From assembly GCA_038496675.1 (NCBI GenBank), contig CM076649.1, positions 20,751,422 to 20,815,421 on the forward strand: a DNA stretch of 64,000 nt, in the 5' to 3' direction. The notes under the pieces are model-generated. The model did no database searches. It was not told the DNA's origin and worked only from the letters and a program-made list of their open reading frames with translations. Made by a program: the position numbers and the translations under genes. Numbering within the stretch: the first letter of the stretch is position 1; each line of letters starts with the position of its first letter. Shown here piece by piece: positions 22,879 through 35,800 of this stretch. Origin of the DNA: Rachycentron canadum (lineage: Eukaryota; Chordata; Actinopteri; Carangiformes; Rachycentridae).

Positions 22879-23319
22879 ATTGGGTCAGTGTGACCAGAAC
22901 CGGACCGTCAATACTGACAACGTTGCTGCTGAAACAAAAGACACAATGTAAACAACTACTCGTCCAAGTACGTTTACTGCTGTCACGTAAATTACGTTCA
23001 TCAAGAAGCCGCTGTTAGCAAGAGTTAATTCCGCATTAACTAACGTATGTTCCAACACAAACAGATTACGGGAAGCTACAGCAAATGAATGGAACTTGTG
23101 CTTAGCAGTCCTGCTAATAGGGCTAGCTTGGATGCTATAGTCAAGACAGAGCAAAAACAACTCAGAGTTAGCGAAGGGCAGGTCAAACTTTTGAACTATT
23201 TGAGCATGAGCGCTCTGCAAAAACGACATGTGCCCCTTAACGGCTGTAGGTGAAATATTACACTTCGCCCTTCATATCATAACATAAGAACATAGAAACA
23301 TCTACCTCTACCCAAAGTT

Positions 23320-23400
23320 CCAATGGCGCCCCCGGACAAAACGTGCGTTACGCTGTTACGTCCTACGTCATAAACGAACGACGGCACAGGCGGAAGTGGT
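23320..23400 (-). promoter_or_regulatory. putative cstf1 promoter region
   Basis: CpG-containing stretch about 450-520 bp upstream of the cstf1 ATG, with CRE-like TACGTCAT (near 23364-23371) and an ETS-type CGGAAGTGG (23391-23399). It lies beyond the inferred 5'-UTR acceptor and fits a TATA-less housekeeping promoter. The TSS is not known. Confidence 0.4.
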
Positions 23401-26400
23401 TGTTGATGTTTCATAGTTATGTTATTATTTAGAATTTTCGTAATAAAAATTCAAAGTAAAAAAAAAAAAAAACGTTTAGTTCATCACGCGGTACTTTCTT
23501 GATAATGCTTTGTCACACCCTAAAGTACGAAGTTTAAAGGAAGGAAGTGACAACGGCACAGAAACAGCCATTACATCGGGCATCTGTCGTATTTGTCTTC
23601 TGTGCATTACTGTGTTTCTGAAACAAAGCAAAAACCGTTATTGGATGGAAGGAAACATCCCTGTCCAAACGAGTACGAGTAAAAAGTTACAAAAAAAACC
23701 CCAGATGTCTCACAGTATCATTATTTGCTTCTTTTCCTTGTTTAAAAAAAACAAACAAAAAAAAAAAACAATGTGAAGAAGTCCCCTTGAGCCCGAGGAA
23801 TTTATCTCTGATTTGTAACATTTTACTGACTAAAACATTAATCTAGTTTCTAGTTTTAAATGTGTTGATATTTTATTTGATGTGCTACATGAGCTCGACT
23901 AAATCATTCCTGTGTATATTGAATGAAAGGGATTTGCCGCTCTGTGCACATACACTCATCGCCCAGCAGAGGGCGCACAGACACAGCATCGAGACATGAA
24001 GGGAAAGAAAACGCTCTCAGCTTCTGCTCAGGTTTGGATCTCAGTTTTGTTGATGTAATGGCAGCCTGAGCTTTGCAGTGGAAGGCTTAAAAAAAATCCT
24101 TTGCAACAATGATGGTTTACGCTCTGTAGTGCACAGTGTAATCTGGTAGTAGTGGGGTGATTGGTAATGGTGCTGAAGACAAAAGTGGAGCATGAGATTG
24201 CTATTCTTTAGCCACTGAAAAGGAAGTCGTGAACATGTAAGTGGATATAGGCCTCCAGCAATTCAGCACCCACCCACACACATTCTCTCAGCTGTCACTT
24301 CCTGCAAAGTGGCCAAAAAAGCCAGAAATGTAGTGTAATACATGCAGATGGGCAGCCTGTTAGAGAGATGAGCCTATTAAAATGATGCATCTGCCATTTT
24401 TCATTTCATGCACAAAAATGCAGCAAGGGACACATTCAGACAGAAGTGAAGTAAGCAGGATATTTCCCTTGAGAACCTTCGATCTAGAGCCAGAAGTTGA
24501 GAGAGCTTCTCTATTGCGGTGCAAAGAGGTAGGTCACTTCATGTCAGTAAAGGATTAGGAACTTTTTCGTGTCTCAAGTGACTGAATATATATTTTGATT
24601 GTAGTCCTTTCAGGATGACATTATGAGGAAATGTTTGTGACTGTCGAGCTCATGTAAACATTTGTGATGTAGCTCATCAAACATGTTTGACATTCCTTCT
24701 CACTGGCTAAAAACATACAGTTGCATCCACATGGATACATGTTTAAATTACAGCAACACAGCAACTAAGCTGCTTAAATAATACAGGGCTTCATCAAATA
24801 GGAGATGACGGGCAGGAGAACAGAGTATTTTCTCAATGTTGACCATCAGCCGTAAAACTGGACCCAGCGTTGTATCGTAACGCAGCCAAAATATCATCTA
24901 ATAACAATATTAACATTTCACCTGACTCGGTCTTAAAAAAAAACATAAGAACATGCCTGAAACTCTGCTTCCACCCTGCAGGACTGTGAGCTATGTAAAG
25001 ACAGAGGAAACATGCGTGGTAGGAGGTGTCTTGTTACCATGTCAACACAAACCATGCACTCAGCGGACCAGCCTGCAGTTGCCTTGGAGACAAGTGAGAG
25101 TCTGTAGCAGTGAAATGAATGATTAAAAAAAAAAGAAACTAGTTGTTTTCTTTTGGCAGATGTCAACTGATAATTGCATGGTTGATCCCACATGACGACA
25201 TATTGTTAAAAAAAAACTGAGCTTTAAAATCATTACTTGCATCAAATTGTATTGAAATTAGAAATATATATCTTTTTTAAAGTTGTTCATTTATGGGAAA
25301 ATAAAAGCAGGGTAAACGTAAAGCTGCTATAATCAATCATTTTATTGACAATGGATCAAATTATCCAGTATAGTTTTAAAATGTTTACTTGTAATGGCAA
25401 TCGTCATCATCTATGGAGCGACTGTTTGGGCTTTAGAGGCTGCAACATGACTCTTACTTTCAGTCTTACCACACTCATTAGAGTTTACGGAAGAAAAAAA
25501 CTGTCACTGAAATGCAGATATTTCTGTGTGGAGACCAAAAGGGAACTAAAAGAAAGGTGAATTTGAACTTATCAATAATACATTTGCCAGTAATGTAAAA
25601 TCGTTTGCTACTGCTTAACCCTTAGACATATCAACTTTATAATGAAAAAAAAATGCAATCCAGTGCAGTCATGGTGTAGTTGTGCCCCCAACTTGGACAG
25701 ACCATTTGAGGCCCCCTCGCAGTATGTGAGGTACCACTCAGATAACTGCCCCAGATTATTGTGATATTGTATTTCTGTCCAGAAAGGTTCATAATGATGT
25801 TACAAATATATTACAGGCACTGTCATATAATGGCCATGTGGACAAATGTGTGTATGTAATAAAAGTATGTGATGCTTTGTATTTTTATATTTCTATGCTG
25901 CCATTGAACAATGACAATAAGAAAGATTACCTATATCCAAAGGCAGTTAAATCCAATGAATAAACTGGATGGGTCAAATATCACCTGTAATGTTGGGTTT
26001 TACTTCATGGCCACTTTATAATGACAGAAAATTAGATTTTTATGTATTGTACTTTTTAAAAGTCACATGTTTCTTGTTTTTCTTCTGCCAAATGTAACAC
26101 AAATTCAGCATTTTTAGATTTTTGGGTCTCAGACAGATCGGTTTTATGTATATGTCTCCTTCGTATGTAAATACAAAGGAGACATTAGATTTAAAAAAAA
26201 AAAAATGGCAGCTGTAATACTCTAATGGTGTGAACTGGTGTATCCCTGCAAAATGATACACACTGTAATGGGGGCTGTGGTTGGACATGGGAATTTCATG
26301 CCAGCCACTCACAACACATCCATTTGTTCTCTGCCTGAGAGAGTGCGAGCAGAGCTCTTGAAGCCAAGCTTCCACATCCACATTTGCTGCGCCCTGGTCT

Positions 26401-28552
26401 ATGTGGGTGTATGAAATACAGTGTGTGGGAGGAAATAGGTAGGTGAGGGTGCAATTATTCAAGTGAGCCACAAGTCAGGTACTGCCTCAAACTGTTGATG
26501 GTAAACTAAGTAATTCATCTAGCGTGACTGTTGAAGGTAAGCTCGCCTCTGTCACTGCACTTCCTTAGCCAAGCAGCCGCTTTACCACCAGCACAACACT
26601 GTCTATTAGCCTTAAATCCTTCCATCTGTGGCCAGGGCCTCTGTGTTCTTCCACTGCAGCTGATCACTTTGTGAAATCTATGTTTTCAACTTGTCCTCCG
26701 GAAGTCTTTGTTTGACAGCCACACCTCCCCTCAAGCCACCCAGCCAGCCCTTCTCTTTCCCTCACTCTCTTACTCTCTGCCTCGTCACTTTCATAGTGCA
26801 TCTTCTCTCTCATTTGCATTTGTTCCGCTTCCTTGTGGCAAGAAACAGTTCATGTCAAAGAGCTGTGAGAAAAAACCAGATTGGAGAGGACCGCACAGCC
26901 TGGATGACAGAACAGACTGAAAAGCGCAGGTAGACGGAGGATGGGGCTGTTCAGAGGAGAGGACTCTGAGCTGGATAATTCTTACTAATGCAAGTATAAA
27001 ACAAGACGGTGAGTGATTTGAATGTTTCTGTTTTTTCTTAACTGTTCCCTCTGACCTTTGGTCTAGTTATGTCATGTTGTGGTTTCTTGTAGTATTATTC
27101 TCACCTACACTCTATGATGGCAACATATTTATTTATTTAGTTATTTCCCCTTTTTATAAAGTCAGAACAATTGTTGATGAGATTGGGAATTGAGATGAGT
27201 AGATTAAAAAAAATCTACTCATAGTGTAAGAAAAAACGAGTTTTTTTTTTGTTTTGTTTTGTTTACATTTTGATATTAGTCATTTTTGCTAATGTTTGTT
27301 CTTCCTTCAGCCAAGGGCTGTTAGGACAGTTTGACCTCTTTAATCCTGCTCCACCAAGGACACCCTGGAGAGCAATTTTAAACTGACTACAAGTGATGTA
27401 GAAGAAAACATTCTTCTTAATAATTAAATAATTCAAAGGTCCACGCTATAGTTATACTTCTGCATGGGCTTCCAGCATCTGCAACAGTATGATATAATGA
27501 CATAGCAGTAAGGAAGTGAAAGCACATTACAGATAAAGGGTAGATCAAAGTTTCTAATGTTTAAAAAAAAGAATTAAATCAAGCAGTGAGTTTTCCTAGA
27601 GAACTGATTGGAATATGAACAGAAACAAACTTTCCTAGTTACAACAGCACCACAAAAAGTATCTGACGTGGGCGTGCTCATACTGTACAACTAACAAAGA
27701 GTGTGCTCCATGCCAGCTGTAGTTCTGTGGGTGCATTATGCAAAAACGTCGTACATGTAGAAGCAACATCACAGCAACAGGAAGTGAAAATTGCCTTGCC
27801 CTAATATGAGACTGTTTTCACGTAGGTGGCTTTATGATTTTATTGGATTATTGCACAAATATGACAATTTGTCACGAGACAAAGCTGCCACATGTATCTG
27901 TGGAAATCAAGGGTTTGCACTGAACTGGTGCAGACATAGGCACCAGCTAATGTCAGCAGACACATTTCATTTGGGGAGATAAAAGCCTCTGATGTACTGT
28001 ATGAGTATCTGATCTCACTCCCTCACCCCTCTGCTGATGTGACTCACACTCCTACATCATCCCTGCTTCTCTCTACTGTATATATACACTTCCCTCCATG
28101 ATATTTCCACTCACTCCACACAAAACATATCTTCAGAGTTGTATTCCTACACCGAATGCTCCTGACATTAAACAGTAGAGATTCAAATGCTTTCAGTCGC
28201 TTTCCTTTTCTCTGTGTGCCGGGTTTTATTACTCATGTCAACAATATCACTCAGATCTAGATGTGTTTTTGTTTTGATGATGCAGACTTGAGGACATCAT
28301 TGAAAAACACTCACCCCCTGGGTTTTATCACAACGTAAAATCCAGACTGGATTAATTGCTTCATTGGCCATCTGTCCTTAAGGGTACTGCATATTTGTCA
28401 TCATTAACCACTTAAGTACATTTATTAATTGCTTCGTTCTTTTTCTCCAGCAATAAAGTCTCATGTTCTTTTTTTAAGGCCTAGAAACATCCCTGATCAA
28501 ATAGATCTATCCCAGAAGCAGAGGTCTAATGCAAACTGTTCTTATCTTACAG
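23400..28552. other. interval between cstf1 promoter and znf831 coding exon 1
   Basis: No coding exon was found on either strand. It probably includes the znf831 promoter and noncoding 5' exon(s). A possible donor, GACG|GTGAGT, is at 27008/27009, but nothing else confirms it. Contains A-rich runs (23459-23472, 23754-23769, 26192-26204). Confidence 0.5.
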
Positions 28553-28600
28553 GTAATTAGAGACCTGGCACCGGTACATCACGACAGCAGCAGTGTTACC

Positions 28601-31600
28601 ATGGAGACTGGCAAGCCAGGATTGGCGAGTGCTCCAGTGCACATCAGCTCTGTTGCTGCACAGACAGAGAAAAGGATGGACATGCAGGCCCCGCTGACGG
28701 CTGTTTACATCCACACAGTGCCTGCTCTACCAGCACAGCCTTACCCACAGTTTCATGCAGCTGCCCAGGAACCAGCCACACTCCAACTGGCCACGCCGCT
28801 CTACTCCAAGGAGGCGCTTTCTTTTGTGACGGTCCATATTTCTGGTGGGCTGCAGTCTCCACCAGGACTGAGTCTGGCAGCTGCTGCTCCTACAGCCAAA
28901 CCCAAATCAGTGGGAAAGCATGTGTGTCCTCACTGTGGACGGGACTGCCTGAAGCCCAGCGTGCTGGAGAAGCATCTTCGCTGCCATACAGGGGAGCGGC
29001 CTTACCCCTGCACCACTTGTGGAGTTTCTTTCAAGACTCAGAGCAACCTTTACAAACATAAACGCACTCAGGCTCATGCCCGCCTCTCATCCGAGTCAGA
29101 GCAGAGCAGCCTAGGCAGCCTAGACAGTGTGTCCAGCTTCAGAGAGACTCATGCCTCCAGTCTTTCTCTGGATGAGCACAGCGAGGACTCGGGCAGCATG
29201 GAGAAGGATGCCACGCCAATTCCTGCTGAGATTACCTGTCCGGCCAATACTGCAAAGGTTCACACTGTGAAGACACAAGGTTCTGTCAGTGAACAGAAGG
29301 AGTTGACCCCTGCAGATCATAAGACAGAACCAAATGAAAGCGCAAAGGTAAAAACTCCTCTAAATGTTCGACATCTTCCCCTTCAGAGGCAAGAGGCCAC
29401 TCTGTTCTCGAAGCAGTGGGAGAGCTCTGTATCCAGAGGAAAGTCGCAGAGCCATGAGAGCACAGACTCCGGCTTCAGTGAGAGCAGTGACCACTTCCCG
29501 AGTCCTGGCAGTGTTTTGCCTGACCACAGTATGGATTCCCTCACAGAATCCAATAAAGAGCATCTTGAAGAGGCCACCAGCACACATGCACCTTCAGAAA
29601 CAGGCCAAAGCGTACAGGAGCCCAAAGGGGCAAGAGAGCAGGAGCAGAAGATGCTGGAGGAGCGCATATCCAAGCTGATTTCTGAGAATACAGCTGTTGT
29701 GGAGGACAAACAGCTGGAGAATGTAAGGCCACGGAAGACAGTTCTGTCAAAGCAGGGAAGCATTGACCTCCCTATGCCATATACATACAAGGACTCCTTT
29801 CACTTTGACATGAGGATCAGTAAGACTCCAAACTTTGGGTCGCAAAGACACAGGAAGCCTGGATTGTACAGCTCTGTGCCCACTCAGGGCTCCACCACCT
29901 TGGAGCATGCCCCCTTAACCCGCAGCAACTCCCTCCCCTTCAGTGTTGCCCTTCTGCAGCCTGAGAGGAGCAGCCCAACCTCCTCTTACCAGAGCGATTA
30001 TGCAATCATTCGCAGGGGAAGTTCCGGCCAGATCAATCCAACAGGTTTTGTGATCAAGCCTGTGAACCAGCAGTCATCCACCCACCGGCCACTGGTCCGG
30101 CAGACAGCTGTAGACTGCAACCACGCAACAGACGGTCTCTTCATGAATTCGTCTGTGGAGGAGGCTAGCACCAGCAGTCTCAGTTGTGATGGGGATGACA
30201 GCGAGATTTGTGGAGAGCCAAGTAACAGAAAATTCAGGAGGAAGAAAGCACAGAAATTTGCCTACAACAAGTGGTACATGTACGGGGGAGGGACATTTAA
30301 GAAACTCTACAAAGCTGAGAAATCTGTTGATAACAGTGTTATCAAGGGCAGGAAATCTATGAACCCACAGCATGAGGTTGTTCAGGGTTCACCAAAGACG
30401 TCGTCAGCAACTCAGAAGGAGACTTTAACAACACCAGCCTCGACGATAAACATCTCAAGCAGCAGTGCAACAGTGTGCCTTCCAGACTGTCCTCTGGCCA
30501 AGATGCCCATAGTCTCTACTGTGGATTTTAATCCAGGAACTAGCCTGGTTCACTCATCATACACCTCTCTCAAGACTCCCCTTCGGAGAAATTTGTCATC
30601 AATACTGCCATTACCTTCAACTGCATTGGTTTGCCACAAAACAGGCAGCTTGAGCAGCTCAGACGCAGGGAGATTGAGTAATGAAGGAAAACACACCGAC
30701 ACCACCTCTCAGATCTGTGGAGCCCATGTTCCATCTGACAGGAAAAAGCAGAGAACTGATGAGAAAATAATTTGCTCGCTGAAGGTGGAGTCCGACACAA
30801 ACACACTGACTCACCCCCCTCCCTCAGTCACTGGCAGTACACCACAGCAGGATACAAATATCATTTATATCAACATTCAAAAAAATCGAAAACACACTCA
30901 TTTCAAAGGAGCTCCCTTTTTGCCATGCATACTCAATGCAAATGCACCATCTGTTAGCGCCTTGCCAGCCACTTCCATCCCCTCTGCTGCCAAGACCAGT
31001 TTTCTGCCCAAGTACCAGCTCAAGTTACCTAATGCTGCTGAAGCTGATTCAAGTACTTCACTGGATGTTGTGGATAAACCAACAGGAACTGACGGCTGCA
31101 CTTTCACCTCTGCCCTGTCATCATCTCAAACTGAGCAAATGTTGAACTGTCCATTCACAACTTCTGAAAAGAAAGTTAGTGACCCTGTCACTTCACTGAC
31201 TTGTGATATCAAAAAGACAAATGATTTCAGTCCCTCACAAGCCCAGCTTCTCCTGTCTTGCTCAAACACGACCTTTTGTCGAGCTGAAATATCAAGATCT
31301 GTTGAAAATGTGACATCAAGTGTAGTGCAAAGACAACTCGCAACAACCACAGTAACCACAACCTGCCGACATATGTATCAAGCAGGATCATGCAGCAACC
31401 CAATACAGCCCCTGAAATCTGCAGCAGTCTCAGTGCCGATGCAGTTACCCAGACCTGTTGCACCTGTGGTTGCGAACTTCCCTGCTAGACCTACTATAAC
31501 CACTGCAAGAAATCAGACATCTGCTTCCGCAATTACAGCTTTCCCTGTAACAGGACAGCTTAACTCTAGCCCACCTCTATCACACTCACAGCTCTTGCCA

Positions 31601-32861
31601 TCATCATCAGACCAGTTAAACCCTGTAAATAGAGTATACACCAACCCAAACACCCCGAATGTACCTTGTCACATCATGCCCTTCGACCAGGTGCAACCAG
31701 CTGCTGACAATGTGTTTCATGTTCAAACAGCAGACCTCCAGATCTGCCTTCAGATCATATCCGACGAGCAGCTGGCTCTCATTGAACCGCAGATTGAACG
31801 GCAGGCAGGTAGCAGTGTCTTACAGAGATGTAACACGGAAGCACTGGCCCCAGAGGTGATACAGAATAAAGCTCAAGGCTCTGTCACTATGGAAAGTTGC
31901 AGTGAGGGAAGGGACCATCAACAGACAGGACATCAAAAGGAGTCTGACCCAAGCGGCTCTTTAGCTGCTCTTAACATGGAGACCATAAAACTTCCACTGT
32001 CTGTCCATTTTGGGAACGAACAGCCAAATATCCAGCTGGCTGAACACAGTAATTCCAGTCAGGCTACAGTATCAGCTGAATCTAAGCCTCCTGAAGCTCC
32101 AGGCTTGACGTTACGCCCACACAAATACAGTCATGTAAACACGACCACAGAGGCTCTGAGCTCTGTTATGTCAACTACTGCTTCACTTGAAGGTGTGCAG
32201 TTAGAAAGGAGCCAGACTTCAGAGGAGGAACATGCCCTCTCTCTGAACCACTGTGCTCAGGAGCAACTCCTGCTGGACAGGAGAGTGAGCCAAGGTACAC
32301 TGGTCTTACAAACACTCTCTGGCCAACACAAGCTCAGCGTGACCTGTGCTTCTCCCAACACAGTACATCAGAATACCACAAGGAGTGAATTACTGAGCAA
32401 AGAAAGCCAACAAAAACTTAAAAACCAAGAAGCTGGCATAATTAAAGCCAAGGGTGAGGCCTCTGCACACAAAAACAGCAGGTTAGAAAGTGGGGAAACC
32501 CACCCCCCTCTGCAGGTTAAGTTCAGGATGGCCTGCGGTGGGGAATGTGCGGATGAACTCTCTGGGTCACTTTCTCCATTTTCCACCAATAAATGCGACG
32601 CTCGAAGACAGTTCAACCCACAGGCATCCATCTGTCGCAGTCAGCCTTCAGAACCTACATCATCAGATACTCTGAACACATCGAAACATGAAAACAGGGG
32701 CTGTGACAGGGACAATCCTGACCCTTTACAGAAAATGACTCTCAGTGGGTCACAGGATGTAATCAGCTCAACCCACTCAGAAAAACAACTGGACCAGTGT
32801 ACCACTAACATCCAGGTGGAACGATCCAAAGACATCCCAGGTGTGCTTACGAATACTGCAG
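28601..32861 (+). CDS. znf831: znf831 coding exon 1 (zinc fingers and most of the protein)
   Basis: Open for 1420 codons after acceptor TTATCTTACAG (exon begins 28553). Ends ACT GCA G|GTATAC, phase 1. The reading frame stays open a further 40 codons into the intron, but that extension has no family similarity. Confidence 0.93.
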
Positions 32862-35800
32862 GTATACTGTATATTCATTTTTCATTATTTCAATCACTCA
32901 TATCATACAGGACCCGGAGTGTGTGTATTGATTTAACTGTGTCATCATATATAGTTAATAATAACTATGAGAGCCAGCTTTAAAGGTATTTGATCACATC
33001 TATATTGGTGTATATTGTAGTTTCATGTAGTCCCCTAATTTTAGGACAATGCAGCAGTGACCTTATGAATACAGCACAGACGGGGCAACCACAGGTTTTT
33101 AGGGTAGATGGTGATTGATTGATGATGATTCTCTCCAACTGATCATGTATTTCACTGCTGAGGATGAGACTGACAGCAAAACTCCCTGATATACAAGTTT
33201 GAATTCCACAGGTGACAGACCCCCAGACCCCTCTGGGGACAAACCTCAGGAAACAGCCTCAAATAAACCTTGAAGGCTCTGTAAACTCATTGTTATTGCT
33301 TGGTTTCCAGTCCAATATTGTGGAGTATACAGATAACAAAATGTGTGTGATGTAATACCTATGTGCTCACAGTACAGTGTTTGATTTTAATGACAAGCTG
33401 CAATACAAGCAAATTTAAAGACCAATTGCACCACAAGATGGCAGTAAATGCTCACAGGTTTGCAGAACAAACCTGGGTCTGAAAACTTCAGTCACCAAAA
33501 GCGACAATTGATGTGGAGGTCTTTGAGAAAAAAGTTTAAAGCCCTATTAGGAATTTTGCATTCATTCATTCCTGCAGTGTTGGAAAGTGTCATTTGATCA
33601 GCATCAGAGCACAAAACATCAGCTTAGCCACTCTTTAATTTAAAGGAGCTAGGGATTACAGACAATAACAAAGATAAAAGGTCTTCACTTGGTAAACAGA
33701 ACTTTATCCTCTGCCTCCAGGCTAAACTGAAACAACAAACTAAGTGTCGGGTTGTCCTGGAAAGACTTGATGCTGAAATTTGTTCCCCGTGAATTAAATT
33801 TTTCTATTATTGTCTCTACCAGATTAGTGTTAACTCACTGTTGAAGTCACAGATAGGAAACTTTAAAGGAGAGTGAACGGAGGAGATGGGTGACACTGGT
33901 CCATGCTTGTTTTATTAAAGCGCTCACTATGCAAGAGTTTGTCACACCAAAGAAATTTTAATTTTTCAAGGTCAATTTCAAATCAAGCCATTTGCAGTTG
34001 CATCACCCCCACTTTAGTTCTCAGGCAAGTTATAACTTACTGAGATTACTTACTGAGACTTATTAAGATTGTAGATTCCCACCCTACAGAAAATAACCCA
34101 TTTTCATCTTTTTTTCTTCCTCTAGGGCCCACGGTGGGAGCCTCCCTAATGGGATGTGCAACCCAGAAGGAGCCACAGACATGGGGACATAGTGGTGGTG
34201 CCCCTGGGCAGTCAGACAGCACAGACTGTATGTCAAGGCAGAGACAAGAGGCTGGAGTGACAAACCACCAAAGAATGGATAGGCAGGGTGGTGAAGTGAC
34301 AATAAAGGATAATAATGGAGGACCCAAGACAGACCAGGTGCCAGGACAGTGGAGCAACGCCGAGTCTAACCCCAGATACAAGGCTTTACCAGACGTTACA
34401 AAGCCAGAGGTGAGACTGAATGAACCTATTCACTGCTCATGAACACTTGACACAATGTGATCACACAATTATTCATTTCTTGCTGCTTGCTGAGAAGGTG
34501 TTGAAGTGTAACTGGACCCTTAAATCCTGCAGCAGCAGCAGCAGCAGCCTCTCAGCCTCACAGCACATTTTAAAAAAGCTAAAACAGAGGCGTGACAAAG
34601 CAACGACTGAAGAGAAAGCTTGGCCTTGTGGCTCAGTAGGGTGTGACCTGGAGGGTCTGGGGACGCACGGGGAGACCGACACACCACCTCTCAGTCTAAT
34701 ATGGACAGATCAGACCCATCCATGAGAAATTATTGTCAGAGATCCCCTTTCTCTGATGGAAGGCGTCTAGAATCCTGTTATCACGGTTATTTAGGGAGGG
34801 AGGTTCAGATCCAAACCACGAGAAACTGCTGCTGACAGAAAAAAGGTACAAAGCATATGTTTACACTCAATATTATTTATGTTGGAAAAATGCATGTATC
34901 AATCACATGGTAGCCATGCCCTCTAATGCACACCCTGCTTTATGATCTTTTTGCCTCTAAAAAAAAAAAAAAAAAAATGAAAAAATGAGAATCGCCCCCT
35001 GATGGTCATTAGATACAATGAAGGTTTAAGGCTCTTTACAGATGCAGAGTCTACGTCAACTCTTTTATGCAGTGTATTATACCAATTAAATGATTTAGGG
35101 TAATAATACAGGGTGTAGTTGCTCTTTAACAATCCACATGCTTAAAACATTTCAAGTAAAAAGAGTTCTATGTGTCTACATCCCTGGCAGACACTCCCTA
35201 AATACTTCTCATTACTTTAATGATTCCTAAAAGCTTTCCACAAATCCATCCCATTCAGATATATTCAGACTGTTCTGATCTGGGGATCAAGTGAGAAGAG
35301 AAGTTTCTATGAAATCGGTTTCATGATGGGTTGTTACTTTACAAGATTATCTCTCAAGAATTTTACTTTTTTTTTTTTTCTCATGAAATAGGCCGACTGC
35401 AGCGAAAACCCCAGAGGGGGCTGTGAAGAAAGGAGGTGCAAGGAAAAACAAAAGTTTTACACATTGTGACAAAGTGAGATATAATCTAGAGATAGTGTTG
35501 TGTGTGATAGTGCAGACAGTGCAGAAAGTAAGTGAATGCTGGGATGTGCAACTGCTGCTTTGTGGAAAGTTGAATTCTCCCGTTGCAGTGATTTATGGGC
35601 AAGCAGCACACACCTGTGCAGGCCAGAGAGTCTTGTTAAAGATGGAAACTGTTTCCAATCCACCCACTTATCAGAACATTTTGCTAACAAACAACACTGC
35701 CGCTGGCAAGCTTTTGGTTGATTTGTTCAGGCAAGTCAGAACCTTTAGACCCTGAATGGGTCCTATTCAGGAGAACAGTGCTCTGAGCCATGTGGGTATT

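Noticed and set aside
22885..23229. 114-codon minus-strand frame ahead of cstf1
   Set aside because: Overlaps the cstf1 5' UTR and promoter-proximal intron, with no similarity. Human CSTF1 starts with the MYR N terminus found at 22878.
23996..24060. ATG with MKGKKTLSASAQ as a first exon of an unknown gene
   Set aside because: The frame closes after 20 codons, the following GTTTGG is a poor donor, and no partner exon was found.
28075..28095. TATATATACAC as a znf831 TATA box
   Set aside because: AT-rich context makes such strings common. There is no start-site evidence, and the first coding exon is preceded by an acceptor, implying an upstream exon.
28529..28600. Upstream Met at 28529 as the znf831 start
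   Set aside because: A strong acceptor (CTTATCTTACAG) ends at 28552, so this Met lies in intron sequence. ATG at 28601 has a good context and lies inside the exon.
30074..30373. Long antisense frames across znf831
   Set aside because: Shadow frames opposite a coding exon with high-complexity protein similarity on the plus strand.
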